Of a DNA stretch of 64,000 nucleotides, positions 48,458 through 56,554 are shown piece after piece (the first letter of the stretch is position 1; each line of letters opens with the position of its first letter). The translations under genes were made by a program, and so were the position numbers. Origin of the DNA: Gloeobacter violaceus PCC 7421 (GTDB taxonomy: Bacteria; Cyanobacteriota; Cyanobacteriia; Gloeobacterales; Gloeobacteraceae); assembly GCF_000011385.1 (NCBI RefSeq), contig NC_005125.1:1116001-1180000 (forward strand), written 5' to 3'. The notes under the pieces are model-generated. The model had not been told where the DNA came from, did not search any database, and worked only from the letters and a program-made list of their open reading frames with translations.

Positions 48458-49714
48458 TCAAAATGGAGCGTCCTCGTCCTCCTCGTCGTCCATCGGCATC
48501 TGCACCTCGGCCGACGAGAGGTCCGCAAAAGCAAGCATCTCGTCGGCTTGGGCTCCAAAGTGCTCTTCGCCGCCGGGTGGCAGGTGTTCTTCTGCAGACG
48601 GCGTCCATGGGTTGAACGGGGTCTGGTCCGGCTCGGCCAGGAGCGTCGCGGACGCGGCTAAAAGCTCGAAAGCCGCCGCCGGCTCTGGACCCGAGGCGGT
48701 GGGGAACTCGGCCGGGGCCGGCGGCTCGGAGGTACCCACCTGCGGCGACTCCTCCGCTTCTTCCTCGGCGTAGCGGCAGACGGGCAGGCCCATCGCCTCC
48801 CACTCGGTAAAACCGCCCGCGTACTCCAGGACCGGGAAGTAGCCCGCTTCTTGGAGGATGAGCGTCCCACGCGCCGCGATGCCGTCGAGGTCGCTGTAAA
48901 GCACGACGGGCAGTTCGAGGGTGCTTTCCATCTGCTCGAACTGCTCGTAGACAAACAATTCAAGTCTATCCAGGGAAGCATTAGCCGCTCCTTCGATGTG
49001 CCCTTGTTCGTAGTCGCTGCTGAAGCGCACATCGATGAGCAGCAACGGGTTACCGCTTTGGAGCAGTGCGAGCAGGGCAGAAGCGTCGATGTGGCGGGCA
49101 CCGGCATGCACAAAGACACCGCTCGCCTCAAACACAGCAGCGGGATCGTTGCCATTGCCTTTTGCCAAACGTTCCGGCCACCCGGCTTCGCTGCGGAGCA
49201 AGCGCGTCAGCGCTGCGTCGAGCGGCTCGCCTGCCAACCGATGGCTGTCGAGCCGAGCTTCGAGCGTTTCCACCATCGGCCCCAGACGGCTGAGATCCTC
49301 TGCAAGATGGGCTGCGAAGGTTTCTTGGAGCGCCTCGGGGCCGTCGGTTTCGAGTGCCGTGGGCAGTTCGAAGAACATTTCGACGGTGAGTCGGGTCGCC
49401 TCCCCTGCAGGGGAGGGCTCGAAAGTCACCGATCCGCTGTTTTCAAAGTCGCTCTGCACCGAGCGCCAGGCAATCCGGCGGTTGGGTTCTAGTTCGGTAA
49501 TATAGACCGTCCACTCCTGCGCGGTACCGCCGATATCGCCGCTCCAGCGCTGGATGTGGCAGTTAGTGGGATCGAGTTCGACGCTTTTGACGTGGTGGAA
49601 AAATAACGGCGAACATTCAAACTGTTTCCACAGCGAATAGAGCAGTTCCGCTTTTGCCTGGACTTCCACGGTGGTGCGGTGTGGAGCGCGGACCGTAGTC
49701 GCTTCGGACGCCAT
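48458..49714 (-). CDS. SRPBCC (START-like) domain fused to inactive rhodanese domain, paralogue 1
   Basis: 418 residues. Residues 10-150 form a polyketide-cyclase/COQ10-like SRPBCC domain (VEVQAKAELLYSLWKQFE, WSGDIGGTAQEWTVYITELEPNRRIAWRSV). After about 210 comes a rhodanese domain: LLLIDVRFSSDYEQGHIEGAANASL, VVLYSDLDGIAARGTLILQEAGYFPVLEYAGGFTEWEAMGLPV. The active-site cysteine loop (normally YCxxGxRS) reads YSDLDGIAA, so no sulfurtransferase activity is expected. A Pro/Glu-rich acidic tail follows. A paralogue lies just upstream on the same strand. Confidence 0.8.
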   Translation of the reverse strand: MASEATTVRAPHRTTVEVQAKAELLYSLWKQFECSPLFFHHVKSVELDPTNCHIQRWSGDIGGTAQEWTVYITELEPNRRIAWRSVQSDFENSGSVTFEPSPAGEATRLTVEMFFELPTALETDGPEALQETFAAHLAEDLSRLGPMVETLEARLDSHRLAGEPLDAALTRLLRSEAGWPERLAKGNGNDPAAVFEASGVFVHAGARHIDASALLALLQSGNPLLLIDVRFSSDYEQGHIEGAANASLDRLELFVYEQFEQMESTLELPVVLYSDLDGIAARGTLILQEAGYFPVLEYAGGFTEWEAMGLPVCRYAEEEAEESPQVGTSEPPAPAEFPTASGPEPAAAFELLAASATLLAEPDQTPFNPWTPSAEEHLPPGGEEHFGAQADEMLAFADLSSAEVQMPMDDEEDEDAPF

Positions 49715-49870
49715 GGCAGTCTCCCTGGATTTAAGACACTTTTATCACAAGAATTTTGTTTGCCCAAGTCGCTCAGAGCCTTTGTCTTCAGAATTTTGAG
49801 CGGCGAATACTGGTAGAAACTATGTAGATTTTATATTTTTCTTTTTGATCCCTAATTGGGATGTTGGATT

Positions 49871-49906
49871 GCAAAAACAAAGGCCCGGGCATTCGCTACC
49901 CAGGCC
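49871..49906 (-). terminator. Terminator of the second SRPBCC-rhodanese gene
   Basis: On the minus strand GGCCTGGGT pairs with ATGCCCGGGCC imperfectly (one mismatch in the 7-bp core) and is followed by TTTGTTTTTGC. It sits about 50 bases after the stop at 49958; a perfect GCCGCGC/GCGCGGC hairpin lies just before it. Confidence 0.65.
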
Positions 49907-49957
49907 GGTTTGTCTCGATTCGACATGCCGCGCAACGGCGCGGCTGCAAGCGGCAAG

Positions 49958-51151
49958 CTAGCGGGGATCGGTCTTGGCGCTGTCCTCGTCCCTCTGTTCC
50001 TGCCTGCGCAGGAACTCTTCCTCGCTTAAGGCCGCGTTCTCGCCAGCACGGCCCATGGGGGAACCGTAGGCTTGGGGCTTGACCTTTTCCTGGCCGTCGG
50101 CCGTGCTGCCCACCACCGGGTTGTCGTTGGGGGTCGGGGCGGTGATCACGCGATCGATGTACTCCTCGCGCTCGGGCAACCCCTTGCTCTGGATCTGACC
50201 CATGGTCTGTGTCTCGACGGGCTGACCCGCCGAGCGCCAGGCGGCGAAGCCGTCGGTGTAATCGAGCACGTTGGTGTAGCCAACTGCAAGCAGGCGTTGG
50301 GCAGCAACGGCACTGAGGCCGTCGCCGCTTTCGGAATAGACGATCAACTGCCGATCGCCCTCGCCGCTCATCGGGGCGGTGATTTCGCGCGCAATCTCCT
50401 CCAGAGACTCCAACGGCGCGGCGTTTGCCCCCTGGATGTGGGCCGCTTTGTAAGCTTCCAGCGGACGCACATCGAGCAGAGTGAAGGCCACCTCCCCCCA
50501 GCCGAGGCGATTCGTCAATTCGGTGGTGGTAATCACCCCGCCCCGCGGGGCATGGTCCATGTCGTATTCGGCCGGTTCGATACGGGTGGGCAAGTCCTGG
50601 GCGATCATGCCTTCTTCGCCTGCCAGCACCGCCTGCAAAGCCGCTTCCATCGATTCACCCTTCTGGGTTCGTTCGGCAATGCGCCCGTAGATTCCTTCGC
50701 AGTAGGTCTTGAAGCGGGTGAGATCCTCCTGCAAGCCTTCGTCGAAGCGATTTTTCACCCAGACCGCTTCGGCGATATCGCCCAGGGCACCCATGGGCGG
50801 GTCGTAGCCGATCTGAGCAGTCAGCTGCGTACCTACGCCCGCACGGGGTTCGAAGGTCAACGAACCGCTGTTCTCGAAACCTTTTACCGAGCGCCAGGCG
50901 ATTACCCGGTTGGGGGTGAGGGTGCTGATTTCGGCGTCCCATTCCTGCTCGATGCCGAAGATTTTGCCCTTCCAGTGCTGCACCAGACGGTTCTCTGGAG
51001 CCGTGCGCACCTCCAGGATGTGGCGGAAGTAACGGGGAAAATTTTCAAATTGGGTCCAGAGGGCGTAGGCCAGCTCCGGGGGGGCGGCGATATCGATGCT
51101 CACCCTGTGGTTGCCGTGGGCAGCAACGGTATCACTGGTACCGATTGCCAT
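49958..51151 (-). CDS. SRPBCC (START-like) domain fused to inactive rhodanese domain, paralogue 2
   Basis: 397 residues with the same order as the downstream paralogue: VSIDIAAPPELAYALWTQFENFPRYFRHILEV and WKGKIFGIEQEWDAEISTLTPNRVIAWRSVKGFENSGSLTFEP (SRPBCC), then FTLLDVRPLEAYKAAHIQGANAAPLESL and LIVYSESGDGLSAVAAQRLLAVGYTNVLDYTDGFAAWRSAG (rhodanese). The cysteine is again replaced (SESGDG). A charged C-terminal tail ends in EFLRRQEQRDEDSAKTDPR. The AT-rich 240-base spacer separates the two paralogues. Confidence 0.8.
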   Translation of the reverse strand: MAIGTSDTVAAHGNHRVSIDIAAPPELAYALWTQFENFPRYFRHILEVRTAPENRLVQHWKGKIFGIEQEWDAEISTLTPNRVIAWRSVKGFENSGSLTFEPRAGVGTQLTAQIGYDPPMGALGDIAEAVWVKNRFDEGLQEDLTRFKTYCEGIYGRIAERTQKGESMEAALQAVLAGEEGMIAQDLPTRIEPAEYDMDHAPRGGVITTTELTNRLGWGEVAFTLLDVRPLEAYKAAHIQGANAAPLESLEEIAREITAPMSGEGDRQLIVYSESGDGLSAVAAQRLLAVGYTNVLDYTDGFAAWRSAGQPVETQTMGQIQSKGLPEREEYIDRVITAPTPNDNPVVGSTADGQEKVKPQAYGSPMGRAGENAALSEEEFLRRQEQRDEDSAKTDPR

Positions 51152-51417
51152 GAATGCCTCCTGATCAGGTTCGATTGCTTATTACACCCAGCTTTACAAG
51201 ACAACTAGCCTTTTCCATCCACCGCAAGTGAGAAATGTTGCGTTCGTCCCGTCCGGAGAATTGATTTAACAGCCGAAGGGACTATTTCTTCAGGTGTAGG
51301 TATCAAAAACTCTGCCGCCTATCCTGCGCCTGCACACCCAGAAGGTCGGATTCTCGAAATTTTCCCAGCGATAAACGATCCTGCCGGTCGGGTGACTTCG
51401 TATTTTAGATGGCGTTG

Positions 51418-51539
51418 GACGATTCGCACGGCGCAGGGCGCCGAAGGGAAGGATACCTGTGCAAAAGTTGCCCTGGCAGGCTCCGTACACCGCCGCCTGC
51501 CCTACTGGTTCGATGTCGAGGCGTTCGAGGCTCACTTTT
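51418..51539 (+). pseudogene. Deleted, frameshifted remnant of a SARP/BTAD regulator gene
   Basis: Bases 51418-51475 match the start region of the intact regulator gene (minus strand 59212-59155) in 55 of 58 positions with no gap, but its ATG is AGG. Bases 51491-51538 match the codons for RRLPYWFDVEEFEAHF (58826-58779) in 44 of 48 positions. About 330 bases between them are gone and the two parts are in different frames. The remnant lies 26 bases before the ECF sigma gene. The remaining sequence from 51152 to 51417 has no recognised gene. Confidence 0.85.
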
Positions 51540-51564
51540 TCGGCCATTGCTGGAGAACTAGCGC

Positions 51565-52167
51565 ATGAGTACCGTTGAGGACTACGGCCACCAGGCTGGG
51601 AGCGAAGGTGATCTCACACAACTACTATGCAACTGGCAGCGCGGAGACCGACAAGCTCTCGACCGCCTGGCACCGATTCTTGAAGGCGAACTGCGCCAAC
51701 TGGCCCGGCATCTATTGCGCTCGGAGCGCTGCGGACATACCCTGCGGCCGACGGCCCTCGTCAACGAGGCCTATCTGAGGCTGATCGACCAGCGCCAGGG
51801 CTGGCAGAACCGCGCCCACTTTTTCGGAGTGGCGGCCCACCTGATGCGACGGGTACTGGTGGATTACGCCCGCGCCCGCGCCCGACACAAGCGGGGTGGC
51901 GGGGCATGCATGCTGTCTTTGGATGAATCCCTCGCGGTGGCCGCGCCAGAGGCCGATATCGATCTGCTGATCCTGGATGCGGCGCTGGAGCGGCTGGCTA
52001 TCCACTCGCCCGAGGAGTGCCGGGTGGTCGAGTTGCGTTATTTTGCCGGTCTTACCATCTCGGAGACTGCCGAGGTACTGGGTCTGTCGGCAGGAGCGGT
52101 TACCCGCCGCTGGGCCTTCGCCCGCGCTTGGCTGCGTCGGGAACTGGGTGATGAGACTTCCGAGTGA
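51565..52167 (+). CDS. ECF-family RNA polymerase sigma factor
   Basis: 200 residues: region 2 (LEGELRQLARHLLRSERCGHTLRPTALVNEAYLRLIDQ, FFGVAAHLMRRVLVDYARARARHKRGG) and region 4 (LAIHSPEECRVVELRYFAGLTISETAEVLGLSAGAVTRRWAFARAWLRREL). The TALVNEAYLRLI and HLMRRVLVDYAR motifs define the ECF type frequently found next to TPR-containing Ser/Thr kinases; here such a kinase is 7 kb downstream at 59412, beyond an AT-rich insertion. Confidence 0.9.
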   Translation: MSTVEDYGHQAGSEGDLTQLLCNWQRGDRQALDRLAPILEGELRQLARHLLRSERCGHTLRPTALVNEAYLRLIDQRQGWQNRAHFFGVAAHLMRRVLVDYARARARHKRGGGACMLSLDESLAVAAPEADIDLLILDAALERLAIHSPEECRVVELRYFAGLTISETAEVLGLSAGAVTRRWAFARAWLRRELGDETSE

Positions 52168-52177
52168 AGTGTACTTC

Positions 52178-52339
52178 ATGCCCAAACACCTCAGCCTCCA
52201 ACCGCATTTGAGCCCGGAGCAACTGTTCGAGCACTATCGCCCGGCGATTGGTCATTCCGTTCGCTTACCCCGTGTAGTACAAATCTGGAAACCGCGGCGT
52301 AGATTATTCAAGCATGCCGGGGAACTTGCGAAAAATTAA
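52178..52339 (+). pseudogene. Probable N-terminal fragment of an IS630-type transposase
   Basis: The short frame MPKHLSLQPHLSPEQLFEHYRPAIGHSVRLPRVVQIWKP resembles the N-terminal helical segment of cyanobacterial IS630 transposases and then degenerates. It lies exactly at the junction between GC-rich sigma gene DNA and the AT-rich cluster and overlaps the end of the KS gene on the other strand. No inverted repeats identified. Confidence 0.35.
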
Positions 52340-53575
52340 TGATACGTTATGTCCCCCAAATCCAAATGAATTTGACATCGCTACATCCACAATTTTGTGA
52401 CGACTTTCCTTCGTCACAAAATCGAGATCGCATTCAGTATCAGGATTTTGGAGATTGAGCGTGGCAGGGATCTGGTCCTTAGTGATCGTCATGATTGTTG
52501 CGATAGCTTCAATCCCCCCCGCTGCTCCTAAGAGGTGACCAGTCATCGATTTGGTGGAGTTGATAGGAATCAGAGGAGCTAGTTCTCCAAATGCAAGACT
52601 AATTCCTTTAATTTCCATTGCATCGTTAGCAAGGGTGCTAGTGCCGTGGGCATTAATGTAATTGACCTGGCCAGGAGATAAGTCGGCATCCTCGATAGCC
52701 AGTCGCATTGCCTGAGCTGCCCCAGCACCGGTTGGTAAAGGAGAAGTGATATGATGTGCATCACAACTAGCTCCATATCCGATCAATTCTGCATATATCT
52801 TTTTACCGCGCCTGAGAGCGTGTTCAAGTTCCTCAAGCAAAAGGATTCCTGAACCTTCTCCAATGACAAATCCATCCCTACTTTTATCAAAAGGTCGACT
52901 AGCTTTTTCCGGTTCCTGATTGAGAGTAGATACAACTCTAGCAGCTTCAAACCCTGCGATGACCAATGGTGTGATGGGCGCTTCGGTGCCTCCAGCAATC
53001 ACTGCTTGAACATGCCCCAACTGAATTAACCGAAAAGCATCTCCAATCGCATTGGAACCGGCAGCACAAGCAGTAGCTGGGCAAAAACATGGCCCCGTCG
53101 CTCCAATTTGAATAGCGACCTGAGCAGCAGCCATATTGCAAATCGTCATCGGCGTCAAAAAGGGACTGCAACGATCTGGTCCTTTCTGGGCATAAACATT
53201 TGCTTGTGCTTCGAAGATTCGGATTCCCCCAATGGCTGTACCAATCACGACCCCCACTTGACTGGCATTCAGTGCATCGATCGAAAATTGAGCATCGTCA
53301 AGGGCCTGCCTAGCCCCGGCAATAGCGAACTGAATACATCTTTCGGTGCGCTTAGCTGCTTTTAATGATAGATAATCTGACGCCTCAAACCCCTTTACTT
53401 CAGCAGCAATCTGGCAACGATGATGCGATGTGTCAAAGTACGTGATCCGACTCACCCCAGATCTGCCAACAAGTAACTGCTGCCAGAAGGATTCTGGATC
53501 ATTTTGTAGAGGAGTAATTGATCCCATGCCTGTGACGACAACGCGCTTTAACTCTCTTTGATTCCTGCTTTTCAT
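52304..53575 (-). CDS. fabF: Beta-ketoacyl-ACP synthase II-type condensing enzyme
   Basis: 423 residues of thiolase fold: RVVVTGMGSITPLQND, the active-site Cys in ATACAAGSNAIGDAF, His in NAHGTST, second His in TGHLLGAAGGIEA, and NSFGFGGHNVSLIF. Elongates acyl-ACP with malonyl-ACP. Clearly AT-richer than chromosomal neighbours and near an E1/E2 pair, so it is likely a pathway-specific rather than the housekeeping copy; no acyl carrier protein is nearby. fabF is used for the family, not a claim of orthology. Confidence 0.88.
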   Translation of the reverse strand: MKSRNQRELKRVVVTGMGSITPLQNDPESFWQQLLVGRSGVSRITYFDTSHHRCQIAAEVKGFEASDYLSLKAAKRTERCIQFAIAGARQALDDAQFSIDALNASQVGVVIGTAIGGIRIFEAQANVYAQKGPDRCSPFLTPMTICNMAAAQVAIQIGATGPCFCPATACAAGSNAIGDAFRLIQLGHVQAVIAGGTEAPITPLVIAGFEAARVVSTLNQEPEKASRPFDKSRDGFVIGEGSGILLLEELEHALRRGKKIYAELIGYGASCDAHHITSPLPTGAGAAQAMRLAIEDADLSPGQVNYINAHGTSTLANDAMEIKGISLAFGELAPLIPINSTKSMTGHLLGAAGGIEAIATIMTITKDQIPATLNLQNPDTECDLDFVTKESRHKIVDVAMSNSFGFGGHNVSLIFRKFPGMLE

Positions 53576-53696
53576 TTCTTATTTCCTATCTCGGCCAGTG
53601 AAAAGTTTCTTAAGCTGGTTATTGCTACACCAACCTTCGGTTAGGCTTGCAGCAAACCTGGGCCGTCTGGGCTGTCAGACAACTTAGCCGTTTTAT

Positions 53697-54851
53697 TCAT
53701 AATTCACTTGAAAAAGATTCGACTTGCTGAGCGATATCATTCAAAAAGAGTGCGGCCCCAGCTCCGTTGATCAAGCGATGATCGAAAGTCAATGCTATGT
53801 TGGCAACCTGTTTACCCGCCTGCCCATAGGTTGAGCCGATGAACATGACAGCGACTGCAGGGGCTACCAGGGCAGGTGTTGCGTCAACAATTCCATATTC
53901 ACCAAGGTATGACAAGGTGATTTGGGTTGACTCAGAAGCTTGATCTCCTTCTTTGATTGCTTTTCTCATCTGTCGCCGTGCTGTATTTGCGAATGCTGCA
54001 GGGCTCAAACAGTCTGCCTCAGGGATCACTGCCGTAATTAGTTCGTCATTGGGTCTGGCAATCGCAATCCCCAGGTTTAGAAGACGGTACTCTCGAACCG
54101 AATTTTCACCTGTCAAAACAGAACGAAATTTGGGGTGTTTCTTACTTGCTTGTGCTACACAATAGGCGAACATCTGAAATTCAGAAGGCAAAGGAGAATC
54201 TCCTCTGTTCGTGAGAATCTGAATCCCTTCTTGAAGGCGAAACCAAGCCACTGGGCGTGAAATGGTCCCCGGCACTACCAATTCAGTGCTGCGCTTGAGT
54301 CGATAGAGCAGTGTTTTCTGTTTGCCGGATATAGAGCGCTCCAGGTAATCGCAACGAACTTGCTCCAGACTCGGTAAAATTTCTGGGTTTGACTTCGCAG
54401 CAACGTATTTGTCTACATCCCGTGGCATCAGCTTTTCCGTTAGAGCTGAGATCTGGAGCATCTCATCTTCAGGGATCCCCAACTGCTTACAGTAGGCGCG
54501 GGTTCGTGGCGGAATTACGGCCGAAGAGGAAGGGGCAATCTGGGATTTTGGCTTCGTTTCAGGAAACTCCGCTTTTCGTGGCTCCAAGTGCGGGGCGGCC
54601 GAATGCTCGATAATGGTTTGGATCCGTGCAACTGGACTTCCAACGAGGACAACATCATTTTCTTCCACCAGCCATTCTTGAATCACTCCTTCATAAGGTG
54701 ACTCCACATCCATCAGAGCTTTGTCCGTCTCTATGACGTAGATTGCCTCATCCCGCTTGATGTGCTCACCGGAGCGCTTGAGTAGTCTGTCAATCAAAAC
54801 TTCCTGCAAACCCTCTCCCAACTGGGGAATCTTGATTTCTGTGATGACCAT
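53697..54851 (-). CDS. 2-oxoacid dehydrogenase E2 component (lipoyl acyltransferase)
   Basis: 384 residues: lipoyl domain with the lipoylated Lys in IETDKALMDVES, a linker, an E3/E1-binding peripheral domain (PPRTRAYCKQLGIPEDEMLQISALTEKLMPRDVDKYV) and a catalytic domain ending FDHRLINGAGAALFLNDI, with the catalytic His and Gly. Transfers an acyl group from the E1-generated lipoyl thioester to CoA. It follows the E1 gene by 6 bases. The substrate, pyruvate or branched-chain, cannot be read from sequence. Confidence 0.88.
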   Translation of the reverse strand: MVITEIKIPQLGEGLQEVLIDRLLKRSGEHIKRDEAIYVIETDKALMDVESPYEGVIQEWLVEENDVVLVGSPVARIQTIIEHSAAPHLEPRKAEFPETKPKSQIAPSSSAVIPPRTRAYCKQLGIPEDEMLQISALTEKLMPRDVDKYVAAKSNPEILPSLEQVRCDYLERSISGKQKTLLYRLKRSTELVVPGTISRPVAWFRLQEGIQILTNRGDSPLPSEFQMFAYCVAQASKKHPKFRSVLTGENSVREYRLLNLGIAIARPNDELITAVIPEADCLSPAAFANTARRQMRKAIKEGDQASESTQITLSYLGEYGIVDATPALVAPAVAVMFIGSTYGQAGKQVANIALTFDHRLINGAGAALFLNDIAQQVESFSSEL

Positions 54852-54857
54852 CTGCCG

Positions 54858-55420
54858 TTACTCTAGAGTTGTATAAATTGCTTCTAACACCCTTGTCAAG
54901 TCGGGCAGCACGGCATACTCCAAGACTGGATTGTAAGGAATAGGCACATCCGCCCGTGCCACCAGTTGCGGTGGAGACAAAAAGTAATTAAAACGTTCTG
55001 GCATGGAGATCATTTCTGTGATGACAGCCTGACCGAAACTACACGTACGACTGTCCTCATTGATCACAACCAACCGTCCAGTTTTTGAAAGGGATTTTTC
55101 AATCGTTTCCCAGTCACACGGCACAAGCGTAAGCAGGTCAATGATCTCGATCGAAATGTCCTCACTTGACAATCGTTCAGCTGCTTGCTCCGCCAACTCC
55201 AAACAGTTTCCCCACGTTACGACCGTGACATCGCCTCCTACCCGCCTAATTGCAGCTTTTCCCCACGGAATAGCTTGATAGTTCTCCACAGGCGTCCGCA
55301 TCCTCATGATGTGCTTCGGGATCAATATCAACGATGGATCTTCATCCTGAAATGCAGACCAAAAAAGCCCAACTGCATCGGTGGGTGTGCTGGGAACGGC
55401 CACCCGAATACCTGGAATAT
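54858..55420 (-). pseudogene. 3' part of the interrupted E1 gene (beta-subunit C-terminal domain)
   Basis: The frame IPGIRVAVPSTPTDAVGLFWSAFQDEDPSLILIPKH... continues a transketolase-like E1 beta domain, including the C-terminal VVTWGNCLELAEQAAERLSSEDISIEIIDLLTLVPCDWETI and QLVARADVPIPYNP. It has no start of its own. It joins perfectly to the fragment upstream when the insertion sequence and one 9-bp target copy are removed. E2 starts 6 bases after its stop. Confidence 0.9.
55412..55420. repeat. Target-site duplication, left copy
   Basis: CTGGAATAT directly abuts the left inverted repeat of the insertion sequence; the identical copy is at 56581-56589. Confidence 0.9.
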
Positions 55421-55433
55421 CAGAAATGTTGAA

Positions 55434-56489
55434 TCAATGGACATATGTACACGCTCTGGGCAGCCGCGCTCTACGCCTCTGGCTACCGAGTAATTTTCCT
55501 AGCCAATGCACATAACTGATTTCTTGGCACATACAACATTGCAAGTAGCGCAACTTATCCAACCGTTGGCTCCCCCAAATCTTCGGCACGCTCACCAGTT
55601 CCAGCAACAGGTGGGCAATCAGGGTGATGTAGAGCTGCATCCGGATACCATTCTCATTTTTTGTCATCAGCCGCTTCAGCTTCAAATGCATTTTCAGAAA
55701 CTTCCATAACAGCTCTATTTGCCAGCGTTGACGGTACAGTTCCATCACCTCCTCGTCCCTGACTAACCATTCGCCTTCGGCAGGCAAATTGGTGACCAAT
55801 CGATACTCAGCCCGGTTCTCGATATCGCAGAAGTTGACCACCCGATACACCCCGGACTCTTTGCCCGTTCCCACCCGCATCTGGCCAGCATTGCCCTCGA
55901 AGGTGAGCTTGTAATTGCTCGGGATGCGCATTAAAAAATATTTGCTTGATGCCTGGGCATTTTTTAGATATTCCAGTCCTGCAAAGCCCCGGTCGAATAT
56001 ACCTACGCCATTTTCAGGAATCGCTTCAAGCATATCATTTACGAAGTTGGAATCGTGGTCGTAGCCAAAGTTGATCAGGCTACCCTCGGTGGCGCCGCTG
56101 CCGTGTTCAAGGCAGGTGAGCAGTTTGACCTGGTGATAGTCTTGTGCCCATAGCAATTTGCTTGTCAAGCCGACTACCGTCGAGTCAATTGGGCAAGGAT
56201 GTAGTTTTTTAGCGGGCAGTTCTCGCCTGACCCGGACCAGCAAGGCCTGATACAACTGCTCGAAGATTTGGAGAGAGCGGGACTTGCAGGCTTTGGAAAA
56301 AGTGGAGATATCGACGGGGATGCCAGTGTGGTTGACGCGTTTGAAGAGGTCCCGCATGCTGACGGTACTTTTGTCCATCACCAGGGCAAGCCAGCAACTG
56401 AAAAAGAGCCTGGAATCGAGAACAGGAAAATCATCATTGGGCAAGGAAGACAGAGCGGTTTTGACAAGTTGCGGAAAATCGAGTAGCAT
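55434..56489 (-). CDS. IS4-family DDE transposase
   Basis: 351 residues, intact. DDE residues: Asp in CPIDSTVVGL, Asp in GIFDRGFAG, Glu in the Y-x2-R-x3-E-x6-K signature (YRQRWQIELLWKFLK). The start ATG is 91 bases inside the right end of the element, and the stop codon overlaps the left inverted repeat. Nothing looks inactivated. Confidence 0.93.
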   Translation of the reverse strand: MLLDFPQLVKTALSSLPNDDFPVLDSRLFFSCWLALVMDKSTVSMRDLFKRVNHTGIPVDISTFSKACKSRSLQIFEQLYQALLVRVRRELPAKKLHPCPIDSTVVGLTSKLLWAQDYHQVKLLTCLEHGSGATEGSLINFGYDHDSNFVNDMLEAIPENGVGIFDRGFAGLEYLKNAQASSKYFLMRIPSNYKLTFEGNAGQMRVGTGKESGVYRVVNFCDIENRAEYRLVTNLPAEGEWLVRDEEVMELYRQRWQIELLWKFLKMHLKLKRLMTKNENGIRMQLYITLIAHLLLELVSVPKIWGSQRLDKLRYLQCCMCQEISYVHWLGKLLGSQRRRARLPRACTYVH

Positions 56490-56515
56490 TGTCTCAACAT
56501 AATGAAATTGAACAC

Positions 56516-56542
56516 AGCTCGAAGTTTACACGACTTCGAGCT
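56516..56542 (+). terminator. Hairpin inside the IS end before the transposase gene
   Basis: AGCTCGAAG (56516-56524) pairs perfectly with CTTCGAGCT (56534-56542), followed on the plus strand by GTTTTTGT. IS4-type elements often carry such a structure between their end and the transposase start to block expression from outside promoters. Confidence 0.7.
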
Positions 56543-56554
56543 GTTTTTGTAGGA

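Noticed and set aside
49861-50082. 73-codon plus-strand frame beginning MLDCKNKGPG
   Set aside because: It overlaps the terminator region and the 3' end of the SRPBCC gene; residues are not protein-like.
51290-51547. 85-codon minus-strand frame between the SRPBCC and ECF sigma genes
   Set aside because: It is antisense to the SARP-gene remnant, and its composition is explained by that remnant.
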